Shown: positions 51,959 to 60,813 of the stretch, in pieces | Numbering within the stretch: position 1 is the stretch's first letter | How the letters are laid out: each line of letters begins with the position of its first letter | Source: Bacillota bacterium | Lineage (GTDB): Bacteria; Bacillota; Clostridia; Lachnospirales; Lachnospiraceae | DNA: 64,000 nucleotides | Direction of reading: 5' to 3' | Assembly (NCBI GenBank): GCA_023423335.1 | Contig: JAFAFU010000013.1 | Span: forward strand, 45,121-109,120 | The notes under the pieces: generated by a model | What the model saw: the letters and a program-made list of their open reading frames with translations, nothing else | Told to the model about the DNA's origin: nothing | Databases searched by the model: none | Program-made: the position numbers and the translations under genes

Positions 51959-52216
51959 GTGTCAAAAGCTCTTCGAGCATCATGGCTTCGTCAATTTACA
52001 CATTCATTCGCCATATTAAAATGATGCAGAACATAGTTCGATGAGCAGCTGTTATGAAGTCGTTGGTACTTAGGTCCTGTATTTTAGGACCTTACGTACC
52101 ACTACGTATTTCATCCAAGCAAAAGCGTGCTGCGAATGAACTATGTTTTTTATCACATTATTATGTACCAAATTGTGGAAATTGGCGAACCATATTTTTG
52201 AATTGGCTTTTGACAC
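51959..52216. repeat. 258-base near-continuous palindrome
   Basis: Outer arms GTGTCAAAAGC (51959-51969) and GCTTTTGACAC (52206-52216) are perfect complements; the match continues inward with small gaps (ATGG..TCG.CAATTT, then ACATAGTTC at about 52028 with its complement near 52140) to a central hairpin GGTAC-AGGTCCT / AGGACCT-GTACC. It fills the gap between the LacI gene and the FliD-like gene and ends 42 bases before the latter. No clear target duplication. It may be a MITE-like element or a long structured RNA. Confidence 0.75.
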
Positions 52217-52257
52217 ATAAATCATAATTCAAGGTTCATACGGGAAGGGAGTCTTGT

Positions 52258-53532
52258 ATGATACAGGCCTGTCACTATATGATGGAGAGCTACCTGCCTA
52301 AGACGGCAGGTAAAAATTCTGTCCATAAAAAGAGTGAGCTTAAGAAAATTTATGAGAATATCGTTAAGCACAGCATGAAATCCGGTTTTTACAAAATCAG
52401 CCTCACGAAGGAAAGCCAGGAATATGCTCTGGCGGTGAAGGATACGGCTACCGTCCTCAAGGCAAAGATTGCTGAGATGACAGATCCCTTACAGCCCGCA
52501 TACCATCGGAAATATGTCACCAACAGTAATGAGCGGCAGCTGGAGGTAACGGTGGTCGGTGAGAAGCTTGACGGTCTTCCGGAAAGCATTCTATTTTCCG
52601 TGGATGCTCTGGCAGCACCTCAGGAGAATGTCGGAAGGGACCTGTTCAATCCCTCTCGGAGCCTGGAGCACGGTTTGTATGATTTCAGAGCGCATATCGG
52701 GGATGAAGTATATGATCTTACCTTCTACCAGAAGGAAAAATCCAATAACAGGGATACCGTCAGACGACTGGCAGATTACCTGAGTGAAGCTTTGCCTGAA
52801 CTTAATATAACTGCAGAGGGAGGCAGCAATGAGGAATACAGTCATATCAGGATAGAATCCAAACTGGCAGGAGATAACAGCTTCAAAGGATTTTATTTTG
52901 AAGATGCAGATCTTTTCCGGGAAGGGATTGTTGAATTTTTTGGGTTGAACCATAGCTTTAGGTCGGTCGAGAAAGCACAGTTCACAGTGAACGGACTTGA
53001 GAAGCGGACGAATACAAACACCTTCCTGATTGATAATACACTTCAGGTTACTCTTCGCGAGACCGGCAAGGAGCCTGTAACCTTAAGGATTTTGAATGAT
53101 TCCGGAGAGATTCTTGAGGAGTTGGATTCGATGCTTGATACCATCAATAGCCTGTTGCGTCTCGCCATTGAAAGAAGCGATGCGACCGGGGGCGGCTATA
53201 GTGCCAGAAAACTGATCAATGTGATTAAGGGATTGGAAGCAAATCACAGGGAAGAATTGGCTGCGAACGGACTGATTGCAGCAGAAGACGGGACTTTGAC
53301 AAGGGACGGGAAGCTAAGTCGCCAGGCAGCCGGAAATGGCAGCATACAGAATCTGTTCATGAATAAGGGGGGCTTTATTGCAGCATTGCTTACGAAGACA
53401 GAGGAAATCGCAATCAATCCGATGGAATATATGGAAAAAACAATCGTAACCTATCCGGACAGCAAAAAAGCCGCTGCAAATCCATATATGACATCGATTT
53501 ACAGCGGCCTGTTCTTCAGTTATTACTGCTGA
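52258..53532 (+). CDS. Orphan FliD-like (flagellar cap-like) protein
   Basis: The 424-residue protein has no signal peptide. The middle to C-terminal part resembles the flagellar cap protein FliD: KAQFTVNGLEKRTNTNTFLI, then LQVTLRETGKEPVTLRIL, after an early LAVKDTATVLKAKIAEM segment. It lacks other flagellar genes around it and is shorter in the N-terminal export region. It could be a decoy or alternative cap, a gene moved from a flagellar operon, or an unrelated beta-rich secreted protein. GGGAAGGGAG precedes ATG. It overlaps the convergent AraC gene by 17 bases. Confidence 0.5.
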   Translation: MIQACHYMMESYLPKTAGKNSVHKKSELKKIYENIVKHSMKSGFYKISLTKESQEYALAVKDTATVLKAKIAEMTDPLQPAYHRKYVTNSNERQLEVTVVGEKLDGLPESILFSVDALAAPQENVGRDLFNPSRSLEHGLYDFRAHIGDEVYDLTFYQKEKSNNRDTVRRLADYLSEALPELNITAEGGSNEEYSHIRIESKLAGDNSFKGFYFEDADLFREGIVEFFGLNHSFRSVEKAQFTVNGLEKRTNTNTFLIDNTLQVTLRETGKEPVTLRILNDSGEILEELDSMLDTINSLLRLAIERSDATGGGYSARKLINVIKGLEANHREELAANGLIAAEDGTLTRDGKLSRQAAGNGSIQNLFMNKGGFIAALLTKTEEIAINPMEYMEKTIVTYPDSKKAAANPYMTSIYSGLFFSYYC

Positions 53533-54784
53533 TATAGGTCCGGTTCTTTACATATTCGCTGGGGGTAATCCCAATCCGTTTTTTAAATATCCGGCTGAAA
53601 TAATTCGGATCCTTATAGCCTACCATAAAGCATACTTCCTTTACGGTATAATTGGAGTTGGATAACAACTCCTTTGCTTTTTTTACCCGCAGCATTGACA
53701 GCCAGTCGATAAAATTAAACCCGGTATTCTTCTTAATCAGCTTACTGAAATATTGCGGACTGATATTTACCTGTTCCGCGACATTTTCCAGGGAGATCTC
53801 TTCGGAATAATGGGTTTCCAGATAATCCTTGGTCGCCTGTACAATCTTGTTGGAATAGTCGATTGAGATCTGCGGCTTTACGAAGCCGGTGATATATATG
53901 AATTTCTGGTATGCCCATTCAATCAGTTCGTTTCCCGTTAATTCCATCAGCTTTGAAATCTGAGCAGTATAATTAAAGAAGTCGACCTTATCCTGTCCGT
54001 CCATCTGGACATTGTGGGAAGCCAGCACCAGGGCTTCGGCGATTTTATTCCTCTTCATGTCATCATTCAGAGGCTGCAGATGGTTCATCATCAGGACGAA
54101 ATAATCGTAAGCCTCCACCTTATGGAGACGGACGGCCTCCAGCATGTGTCTCTCGGCTTCAATATAATCGTAATGATAATCCTGCTCCACAGCTTCGAGG
54201 TTCTGGACATGGATAACCTGACCCGGGTGGCAGCGGTGCATACAGGACAGCGCTTCTAAAAAGGACGGATAAATAGATTGAATTGTATGTACATTGCCGA
54301 TACCGGCGGAGGCCGGTACCTGATAATCTCTGCGGATGCTGTCCACAAGCTTCTGTGCAAGATCGGTGCTGTCGCTGGTGATGCTTCCGGTCTGCTTTGA
54401 ATCCAGGGATACCAGAACGTTGATACGGTTGGATATGATAGGGCCGATGGTGTTTGAGATGTCGGGACCAATGGCAGCCTTTAAAAACCGATAAAATTCA
54501 TATTCGTCCACATCATAATCCAGAAAATTCGGCTTATCCTCAGAAAGAAGCTCAAGAAGGATCAGGTAACCATGCTCCTTTGTCTGGAACAAACTTTTGA
54601 AACAGGATATTTCTTTATAGGAGCTTCCTCTGAAAAATAAAGAAAACATATAATTTTTCTCAATAAAATAGATGATATCATCTCGGGTCAAATTCTGGTT
54701 AGATGTCAGGAGCTCGGTTTGGAGACTGTCCCAGAAGTCTTTCTGGTTGGAATTATTATGCGGGTTGGTCTTAAGTATATCCAT
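53516..54784 (-). CDS. AraC-family regulator with GGDEF-like/CdaR-like middle domain
   Basis: The 422-residue protein has a C-terminal AraC domain (ISLENVAEQVNISPQYFSKL, VCFMVGYKDPNYFSRIFKKR, ITPSEYVKN) and a central segment, SAGIGNVHTIQSIYPSFLEA, that looks like the degenerate GGDEF-like fold of CdaR/PucR and YesN proteins. No phosphoacceptor receiver domain is visible. AAGGAG precedes tandem ATGs; 54784 has the best spacing. It is convergent with the FliD-like gene. Targets unknown. Confidence 0.82.
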   Translation of the reverse strand: MDILKTNPHNNSNQKDFWDSLQTELLTSNQNLTRDDIIYFIEKNYMFSLFFRGSSYKEISCFKSLFQTKEHGYLILLELLSEDKPNFLDYDVDEYEFYRFLKAAIGPDISNTIGPIISNRINVLVSLDSKQTGSITSDSTDLAQKLVDSIRRDYQVPASAGIGNVHTIQSIYPSFLEALSCMHRCHPGQVIHVQNLEAVEQDYHYDYIEAERHMLEAVRLHKVEAYDYFVLMMNHLQPLNDDMKRNKIAEALVLASHNVQMDGQDKVDFFNYTAQISKLMELTGNELIEWAYQKFIYITGFVKPQISIDYSNKIVQATKDYLETHYSEEISLENVAEQVNISPQYFSKLIKKNTGFNFIDWLSMLRVKKAKELLSNSNYTVKEVCFMVGYKDPNYFSRIFKKRIGITPSEYVKNRTYISSNN

Positions 54785-55042
54785 AAGCATGCTCCTTATC
54801 ATTATGCGAGGTGCCGGACCAGAAGACCTGATCTTGTGCCGCACCGGGCGGTAACTACGTAATTCATATTGATTATGTATGCATTATACCATAATATGTT
54901 ATCCATTGCACCACTAAAATATGGCTATTTTTAATAAATTATAGTATCTGGAATTATTATGCTAAAATTAATCTTTTTGCCACATAAATGCCAAGATAGA
55001 ATTGTACGATAAATAATATATACATAGTATAATATTCGCGGT

Positions 55043-55164
55043 AAGCGGATTAATCCATGAAAGACAGGGCATTTAACAAGCTTGCTTTAATAAATGGCAT
55101 GGCTTTCATGGATAAGCGCAGCGTGAACGAGAAAGCCCATCGGCTTTCGAGTGATAATCCGCTT
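55043..55164 (+). ncRNA. Candidate structured RNA, three-way junction
   Basis: Helix P1 AAGCGGATTA (55043-55052) / TAATCCGCTT (55155-55164) encloses P2 TCCATGAAAG (55054-55063) / CTTTCATGGA (55103-55112) and P3 GAAAGCC (55131-55137) / GGCTTTC (55142-55148). All three are perfect. It sits about 50 bases before the protease gene. It matches no riboswitch class I know. The rest of this gap (54785-55042) is AT-rich without a gene. Confidence 0.5.
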
Positions 55165-55214
55165 GTATCCATAAAATTTATAGTATAATACGACATAACA
55201 GGAAAGATGATGTG

Positions 55215-57446
55215 ATGCGGATGAAAAAGAGTATAAGCATACGATATATATTATTTCTGGCGTTCTTAACTGTGGTCATGGCCGCGGCAGTTTATCTGTG
55301 GCATAATAACCGGGAAGCCGCCAGGGAGGTAAGGGCCTTTCGGGCATCCGGCGGTGAAATTGTTGTGATTTTTGACCGGCAGATAGAGGAGGAAGGCTTG
55401 AAAAAGCTGACCGGCTCCTTAAGTGAACCGGTCACGGTAATTCGTCATCTGGAGGATTATGCACTGATTAAAGTGCAGGAGGAGCATTACCTGCAGGTAC
55501 TTAATGAATTGCGGGACAATCCCCGGGTAAAAGCGGTGCAGGCCAATGACAAAATTACCACTTTGAAAACAACAGGTAAAGATACCTATGCGGATTCTCA
55601 ATGGGCCTTGAATAACACAGGAAAATACTATACCTATTATAATGCTGTCAGAGAAGAACTGAAATCAACAGCGGATATTGACATGAATATTCCGGAGGCC
55701 TGGGGGTATATGAAGGCAATGGAACTGGGCAGACAGGAGGTTGTCATAGCGATTATCGATACGGGAGTCGATTATAAGCATCCTGATCTGGCGGGACATA
55801 TCTGGGTGAACGAGGGTGAGATTCCGGGGGACGGGCTCGATAATGATGATAACGGCTATGTGGATGACATCTACGGATGGGATTTTTATAATGATGACGA
55901 TACGGTATGCCATTATAAATATAATGAAAAGCAGAAGCTCTATGTGGCGGACCCGAAGGACAATGACGATCACGGAACTCATGTGGCAGGAATTATCAGT
56001 GCTGCGGCCGATAACGGGATCGGTGTCGCCGGAGCGGCTTCCAATATTAATGTAAAGCTGATGATTCTTAAGATTAACGGGGGAACGGATGGTACGGGCA
56101 GTATCTCCAGCGCGATAGAGGCAGTGAAATACGCGACCAGAATGGGTGCGGACATCTGCAATTTAAGTTGGGGAACCAGCCGGTATACAGTAGCGCTGAA
56201 GGAAGTCATGTCAGAATCCGATATGCTTTTTGTGGCGGCGGCAGGCAATTCCGGCGATAATAATAACGATAAGCCCGTCTATCCTGCCAACCTTGGATTG
56301 CCAAATCTGATTAGTGTCACCTTTGTGGATGCGTACGGCGAGATGACCAGTGTTTCCAATTATGGAAAAGGGGTAGTGGATATCGCTGCGCCCGGCAATG
56401 ATATATTAAGTACGATAGTAGGGACCTATAGTACATTTAGCGGCTCCTCCATGGCAGCGCCTCAGGTTACGGCAGTTGCGGCATTGCTATATTCAATTGA
56501 TGATTATAGCTATCCGTCTAATATAAAGGACATCCTTCTGACGCATACCAAACCTCTTCCGCAGCTTTCGGAAAAGCTGACATATCCGGGAATGCCGGAT
56601 GCATTTCAGTGTATATCCGCCGCAGCTATGGAGCTTTTAAAGGATACTGAACCGCCGGTAATCGAATTAGAGACAATATATGATAAAGAAAAATTACGTA
56701 TTCCGGTAAAGGTAAGGGACAATGGAGGAGCCGAAATCAGAGTAGTGAAGTGGCTAAGCGGTGAGAAACCGATTACAGCGTTTGGCCGCGGAACGGCAGG
56801 GACAACGGTTACCGGTAACCAGGTTGAAATGGACAGAGCCGGAATCTACACCTTTTATGCGGCTGATTTTGCGGGAAATGAGACAATATCCATATACCGG
56901 GTAAGGGAAGACATTACACCGCCTAAAATTACTCTGTCCTATACGGTTTCCGCCTCCTATAAAACCAGGACCGTATCGGCAAAGGTTTCCGATACGCAGA
57001 GTAATGTAAAACGGGTGAAATACATGCCCGGCATAAAGTCGATCGCCGATTTTCGTCCTGCGGGTGCAGGGACGGAGATTACCCTGAAGGATGGAAAAGC
57101 AGCCTTCAAGGTAAAAAAAGACGGCATTTACAGTATCTATGCCCTGGATAACCGCGGTAATGAGGTGGTCAGGCAGATTAATGTCAAGACCATCAAAGCG
57201 AACCGGCTGAGGCTATCCTTAGATGCCAAGACCTTGACCGTAGGGGAGGAGTATGCCCTGAAGACCTTCCTCCAGCCCGCCAATACCACGGATAAAGTCA
57301 CCTTTACCAGCAGTGACGAGAGGCTTGCACAGGTAAGCAGCAAAGGAAGCATCAAGGCCTTGGGAGCAGGTACGGTCTATATAACGGCCAGGACCTACAG
57401 TGGTGTTACGGCAATCTGTGAAATAACAGTAACCAAAAAGCGATAA
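55215..57446 (+). CDS. Subtilisin-like serine protease (S8) with Big2 domain
   Basis: The 743-residue protein has an N-terminal membrane anchor or signal (about 9-28), an inhibitor-like propeptide, and the S8 domain with catalytic Asp in IIDTGVDYKHPDL, His in DHGTHVAGI and Ser in FSGSSMAAPQ. Downstream are two Ig-like repeats and a C-terminal Big2 domain (TLTVGEEYALKTFLQPANTT). It should act outside the cell, perhaps in nutrition or cell-surface processing. ATG 55215 follows AGGAAAG; GTG 55212 and ATG 55221 are alternatives. Confidence 0.92.
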   Translation: MRMKKSISIRYILFLAFLTVVMAAAVYLWHNNREAAREVRAFRASGGEIVVIFDRQIEEEGLKKLTGSLSEPVTVIRHLEDYALIKVQEEHYLQVLNELRDNPRVKAVQANDKITTLKTTGKDTYADSQWALNNTGKYYTYYNAVREELKSTADIDMNIPEAWGYMKAMELGRQEVVIAIIDTGVDYKHPDLAGHIWVNEGEIPGDGLDNDDNGYVDDIYGWDFYNDDDTVCHYKYNEKQKLYVADPKDNDDHGTHVAGIISAAADNGIGVAGAASNINVKLMILKINGGTDGTGSISSAIEAVKYATRMGADICNLSWGTSRYTVALKEVMSESDMLFVAAAGNSGDNNNDKPVYPANLGLPNLISVTFVDAYGEMTSVSNYGKGVVDIAAPGNDILSTIVGTYSTFSGSSMAAPQVTAVAALLYSIDDYSYPSNIKDILLTHTKPLPQLSEKLTYPGMPDAFQCISAAAMELLKDTEPPVIELETIYDKEKLRIPVKVRDNGGAEIRVVKWLSGEKPITAFGRGTAGTTVTGNQVEMDRAGIYTFYAADFAGNETISIYRVREDITPPKITLSYTVSASYKTRTVSAKVSDTQSNVKRVKYMPGIKSIADFRPAGAGTEITLKDGKAAFKVKKDGIYSIYALDNRGNEVVRQINVKTIKANRLRLSLDAKTLTVGEEYALKTFLQPANTTDKVTFTSSDERLAQVSSKGSIKALGAGTVYITARTYSGVTAICEITVTKKR

Positions 57447-57517
57447 ACCAATCATAAATCACAATATAATTAATGAAAAGGAATCAGCAATCCCGCAGGA
57501 ATCTTTTCATAAAGGTA

Positions 57518-57546
57518 TTGACGAATTTTCACGGCTGTGTTATATT
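57518..57546 (+). promoter_or_regulatory. Promoter of the rpmG-secE-nusG operon
   Basis: TTGACG (57518-57523) and TATATT (57541-57546), 17 bases apart. Confidence 0.7.
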
Positions 57547-57676
57547 GGATAAGCGAAGAAAGAGGGCTTTTTTTTTATGCCTAAAAGTCCCCTTGGCGAA
57601 GCAACACTATTCATACCAAATGAAACGGCTTGCCGTATCATTTGCAGCGCTGCAAGAGAAATCGGAGGTGGAAGTT

Positions 57677-57826
57677 GTGCGCGTAAAGATCACATTGGCA
57701 TGTACTGATTGCAAGCAACGCAATTACAACATGACAAAGGAAAAGAAGTTGCATCCGGACAGAATGGAAACAAAGAAGTACTGTAAGTTCTGCAGAAGCC
57801 ACACACTGCACAAGGAAACAAAATAA
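57677..57826 (+). CDS. rpmG: 50S ribosomal protein L33
   Basis: The 49-residue protein VRVKITLACTDCKQRNYN to SHTLHKETK has both CxxC pairs (CTDC, CKFC), so it is the zinc-binding form. The start is GTG 57677 with GGAGG eight bases ahead; a long upstream in-frame extension lacks conservation. It heads the classical rpmG-secE-nusG-rplK block. Confidence 0.95.
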   Translation: MRVKITLACTDCKQRNYNMTKEKKLHPDRMETKKYCKFCRSHTLHKETK

Positions 57827-57851
57827 TTATATCTGAAAGGAAAGTGAAGAC

Positions 57852-58064
57852 ATGGGAGAGATGGCAAATAATACAGCCGAAAAGGCTCCGAAGAAAAGCT
57901 GGCTTAAGGGAGTTAAATCCGAGTTCAAGAAGATTATCTGGCCGGATAAGGATTCTCTTACAAAGCAGTCAATAGCTGTCGTTACTGTTACCGCTGTACT
58001 AGGTGTAATTATTTACGTACTGGATTACTTAATTGAACTCGGTATGGGAATCATATTTGGATAA
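57852..58064 (+). CDS. secE: Preprotein translocase subunit SecE
   Basis: The 70-residue protein has the SecE core WLKGVKSEFKKIIWPDKDSL and one C-terminal membrane helix. It stabilises SecY in the translocon. AAAGGAAAG precedes ATG. Eleven bases separate it from nusG. Confidence 0.94.
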   Translation: MGEMANNTAEKAPKKSWLKGVKSEFKKIIWPDKDSLTKQSIAVVTVTAVLGVIIYVLDYLIELGMGIIFG

Positions 58065-58074
58065 GGGTGAGGAT

Positions 58075-58596
58075 ATGTCAGAGGCGAATTGGTACGTTGT
58101 TCACACCTATTCTGGGTATGAGAACAAGGTAAAGGCTACCATTGAGAAAACAATCGAAAGCATGAAGCTCCAGGATCAGATTCTGGAAGTATCTGTTCCT
58201 ATGCAGGACGTCATCGAAGTGAAGAACGGCGTCAAAAAACGTGTGCAGAAGAAGATGTTTCCCGGCTATGTACTGCTCCATATGGTCATGAATGATGATG
58301 TATGGTATGTGGTTCGAAATACCAGAGGCGTAACAGGCTTCGTAGGCCCGGACTCCAAGCAACCGGTTCCGTTATCAGATGCAGAGATGCGCGGAATGGG
58401 AATTAAGAGCAATGATGTTTTAGTTGATTTTGAAATTGGTGATACCGTAACGGTTGTTTCCGGTGTATGGGAGAATACCACCGGTGTTATCAAGCAGATC
58501 AATACCCACAAGCAGATTGTCACGATCAGTGTTGATATGTTCGGACGTGAAACGCCGGTTGAGATCAGTTTCAGTGATGTAAGGGTCAGCAGATAA
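58075..58596 (+). CDS. nusG: Transcription antitermination factor NusG
   Basis: The 173-residue protein has the NGN domain (NWYVVHTYSGYENKVKATIE, KMFPGYVLLHM) and C-terminal KOW domain (GDTVTVVSGVWENTTGVIKQ). It binds RNA polymerase and ribosome. ATG 58075 after GGTGAGGAT is preferred; an earlier in-frame ATG lies inside secE. Confidence 0.96.
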   Translation: MSEANWYVVHTYSGYENKVKATIEKTIESMKLQDQILEVSVPMQDVIEVKNGVKKRVQKKMFPGYVLLHMVMNDDVWYVVRNTRGVTGFVGPDSKQPVPLSDAEMRGMGIKSNDVLVDFEIGDTVTVVSGVWENTTGVIKQINTHKQIVTISVDMFGRETPVEISFSDVRVSR

Positions 58597-58723
58597 TCTG
58601 CGGCAGGAGGACCGGCTGCTGGTCGCCCTGTAAGAGGCATCAAAGCTGGCACGGCAGCTTGAGCTGTATCAGTGCCCCGTATACAGGATATACGGAAAAA
58701 TAAGCAGTTTTTTCGTTGTTACA
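58597..58723 (+). other. Structured leader between nusG and rplK
   Basis: The 127 bases hold at least two hairpins: GGCAC-CAGCT / AGCTG-GTGCC (58648-58676) and CCGTATA / TATACGG (58677-58695). No gene is present. With the L1-type hairpin that follows it forms the rplK leader. Confidence 0.5.
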
Positions 58724-58751
58724 GTGGGAGGGATATCCCCGCGAACACCAC
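58724..58751 (+). promoter_or_regulatory. L1-binding-like hairpin before rplK
   Basis: GTGG (58724-58727) pairs with CCAC (58748-58751) around an inner GGGATATCCC stem with an asymmetric internal loop. The same 28-base architecture is repeated before rplA, as expected for autoregulation by ribosomal protein L1. Confidence 0.6.
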
Positions 58752-58773
58752 ATTTATCAGGAGGTATGCTATA

Positions 58774-59199
58774 ATGGCAAAGAAAGTATCAGGTTATATC
58801 AAATTACAGATCCCTGCTGGAAAGGCAACACCGGCTCCCCCGGTAGGTCCTGCACTCGGACAGCACGGTGTGAACATTGTACAGTTCACCAAGGAATTTA
58901 ATGCAAGAACAGCTGATCAGGACGGTATGATCATTCCGGTTGTAATCACTGTATATGCAGACAGAAGCTTCAGCTTCATTACAAAGACACCCCCGGCGGC
59001 AGTTTTACTTAAGAAGGCTTGTAATTTAAAGTCCGGTTCCGCTGTACCGAACAAAACTAAGGTGGCGACCATCACTAAGGCTGAGGTTCGTAAGATTGCC
59101 GAGCTTAAGATGCCCGATTTAAATGCGGCAAGTGTTGAGACCGCTATGAGCATGATCGCAGGTACTGCAAGAAGCATGGGTATCACAGTAGTAGACTAA
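58774..59199 (+). CDS. rplK: 50S ribosomal protein L11
   Basis: The 141-residue protein opens MAKKVSGYIKLQIPAGKATP and has PPVGPALGQHGVNIVQFTKE and SMGITVVD at the end, all typical L11. It binds the GTPase centre of 23S rRNA. AGGAGG precedes ATG 58774. Confidence 0.97.
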   Translation: MAKKVSGYIKLQIPAGKATPAPPVGPALGQHGVNIVQFTKEFNARTADQDGMIIPVVITVYADRSFSFITKTPPAAVLLKKACNLKSGSAVPNKTKVATITKAEVRKIAELKMPDLNAASVETAMSMIAGTARSMGITVVD

Positions 59200-59253
59200 T
59201 TAAGAATACAACAGCATAATTGAAAGAGATTATGTGATTGAGAATCTATTAAT

Positions 59254-59281
59254 GTGGGAGGAAATCTTCCGATAAAACCAC
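59254..59281 (+). promoter_or_regulatory. L1-binding-like hairpin before rplA
   Basis: GTGG (59254-59257) pairs with CCAC (59278-59281) around GGAA/TTCC, leaving an asymmetric loop. Same length as the element before rplK. Confidence 0.6.
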
Positions 59282-59296
59282 TAGGAGGTTTATAGA

Positions 59297-59989
59297 ATGA
59301 AAAGAGGAAAGAAATATATTGATGCTGCGAAGCTGGTCGACAGATCCGTTCAGTATGATGCGGCAGAAGCAATCGGCCTGGTTAAGAAAGCAGCGGTTGC
59401 TAAATTTGATGAGACAATCGAAGCTCATATCAGACTTGGTGTTGATGGACGTCACGCTGACCAGCAGGTTCGTGGTGCAGTTGTATTACCTCACGGAACA
59501 GGTAAAACCGTCCGCGTGCTGGTTTTTGCCAAGGGTGACAAGGCAGCGGAGGCTCAGGCAGCCGGCGCTGACTTCGTTGGTGCAGACGAGCTTGTTCCCA
59601 AGATCCAGAATGAGAACTGGTTTGAGTTTGACGTAGTTGTAGCAACCCCGGACATGATGGGTGTTGTAGGCCGCCTCGGCCGCGTGCTTGGTCCTAAGGG
59701 ATTAATGCCGAATCCGAAGGCCGGTACGGTTACAATGGACGTTACCAAGGCTGTTAACGATATTAAGGCCGGTAAGATTGAATACCGGCTTGACAAGACC
59801 AATATTATCCATGTTCCTGTAGGTAAGGCTTCCTTTACTGAGGAGATGCTTAATGATAACTTCCAGACCTTGATCGGCGCTATCATTAAGGCTAAGCCCT
59901 CCGCGGCAAAGGGTCAGTATTTGAGAAGTGTTACGCTGGCATCCACCATGGGGCCTGGCGTGAAGCTGAATACAGGTAAATTAAGCTAA
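59297..59989 (+). CDS. rplA: 50S ribosomal protein L1
   Basis: The 230-residue protein has KRGKKYIDAAKLVD at the start, the motif GRLGRVLGPKGLMPNPKAGT in the middle and GPGVKLNTGKLS at the end. It binds the L1 stalk of 23S rRNA and by analogy its own mRNA at the two leader hairpins. TAGGAGGTTT precedes ATG. Confidence 0.97.
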   Translation: MKRGKKYIDAAKLVDRSVQYDAAEAIGLVKKAAVAKFDETIEAHIRLGVDGRHADQQVRGAVVLPHGTGKTVRVLVFAKGDKAAEAQAAGADFVGADELVPKIQNENWFEFDVVVATPDMMGVVGRLGRVLGPKGLMPNPKAGTVTMDVTKAVNDIKAGKIEYRLDKTNIIHVPVGKASFTEEMLNDNFQTLIGAIIKAKPSAAKGQYLRSVTLASTMGPGVKLNTGKLS

Positions 59990-60002
59990 TTGCAAAATGT
60001 AG

Positions 60003-60032
60003 TTGACATAGGCGGAATACCCGTGCTATAAT
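60003..60032 (+). promoter_or_regulatory. Promoter of rplJL
   Basis: TTGACA (60003-60008) and TATAAT (60027-60032) with an 18-base spacer, separating rplJL transcription from rplKA. Confidence 0.75.
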
Positions 60033-60047
60033 GCGTTTTGTGAATAA

Positions 60048-60163
60048 CTGCCGAAGACAGTAGGCGCCGTAAGGCGTAAGGTGTTACCGCCTACCGAGGA
60101 GAAGTTGGTTTTATTTGATTGATATCATAAACCTCTTTCTGCTTTGGCAGAAAGAGGTTTTTT
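60048..60163 (+). ncRNA. L10 leader with terminator
   Basis: The sequence CTGCCGAAGACAG-TAGGCG with the matching CGCCTACCGAGGAG is the conserved L10 leader. It is followed by ACCTCTTTCTGC/GCAGAAAGAGGT and six T residues (60130-60163). L10(L12)4 binding is known to control this leader in Firmicutes. Confidence 0.85.
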
Positions 60164-60189
60164 AATGATAAGCTAAGGAGGTGTACGTA

Positions 60190-60675
60190 ATGGCTAAAGT
60201 TGAATTAAAGCAACCTATCGTTGAAGAAATCAAAGGTTATGTGACTGATGCGAAGGCTGCTGTTCTGGTAGACTACCGCGGATTGACCGTTGCCGAGGAT
60301 ACAGAGCTTCGTAAAGCATTAAGACAGGCTGGCGTAGTATACAAGGTATACAAGAACACAATGCTTAATTTTGCTTTCAAGGGAACAGAGTATGAAGCAT
60401 TGGCAAAGGATCTGAACGGTCCTACCGCAGTTGCATTTGGTCTTCAGGATGCAACCGCCCCCGCAAGAGTCCTTAACGATCTTGCAAAGAAGATGCCTAA
60501 GCTGGAATTCAAGGCTGGCGTAGTTGAGGGTACTTACTACGATCAGAAGGGAATCCAGGTTATCGCAACCATTCCTTCCAGGGAAGTTCTTATTTCCAAG
60601 CTGCTTGGAAGCTTACAGTCACCGATTGCAAATCTTGCTCGTGTGCTTAAGCAGATCGCTGAGAAAGCAGCATAG
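60190..60675 (+). CDS. rplJ: 50S ribosomal protein L10
   Basis: The 161-residue protein has AAVLVDYRGLTVAEDTELRK and KNTMLNFAF, the L10 landmarks, and a C-terminal helix for L12 docking. ATG 60190 is seven bases after AGGAGGTG. It follows the L10 leader. Confidence 0.97.
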   Translation: MAKVELKQPIVEEIKGYVTDAKAAVLVDYRGLTVAEDTELRKALRQAGVVYKVYKNTMLNFAFKGTEYEALAKDLNGPTAVAFGLQDATAPARVLNDLAKKMPKLEFKAGVVEGTYYDQKGIQVIATIPSREVLISKLLGSLQSPIANLARVLKQIAEKAA

Positions 60676-60813
60676 TAACAGAACCATAGGGCCATGACCC
60701 TTTAACAGACAAGCCGGATGTGTCGATGTATCACTTTTCCGCTTGTTATGAACTAAGCAGGCTGGGTAAAGAAAACCGTCTGCCACTAATATTAATATGG
60801 AGGTATAATTATA

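Noticed and set aside
51951..52234. Target-site duplication around the 258-base palindrome
   Set aside because: TAATTCA occurs on both sides, but it directly abuts the arm only on the left; on the right it is several bases away, so it does not prove insertion.
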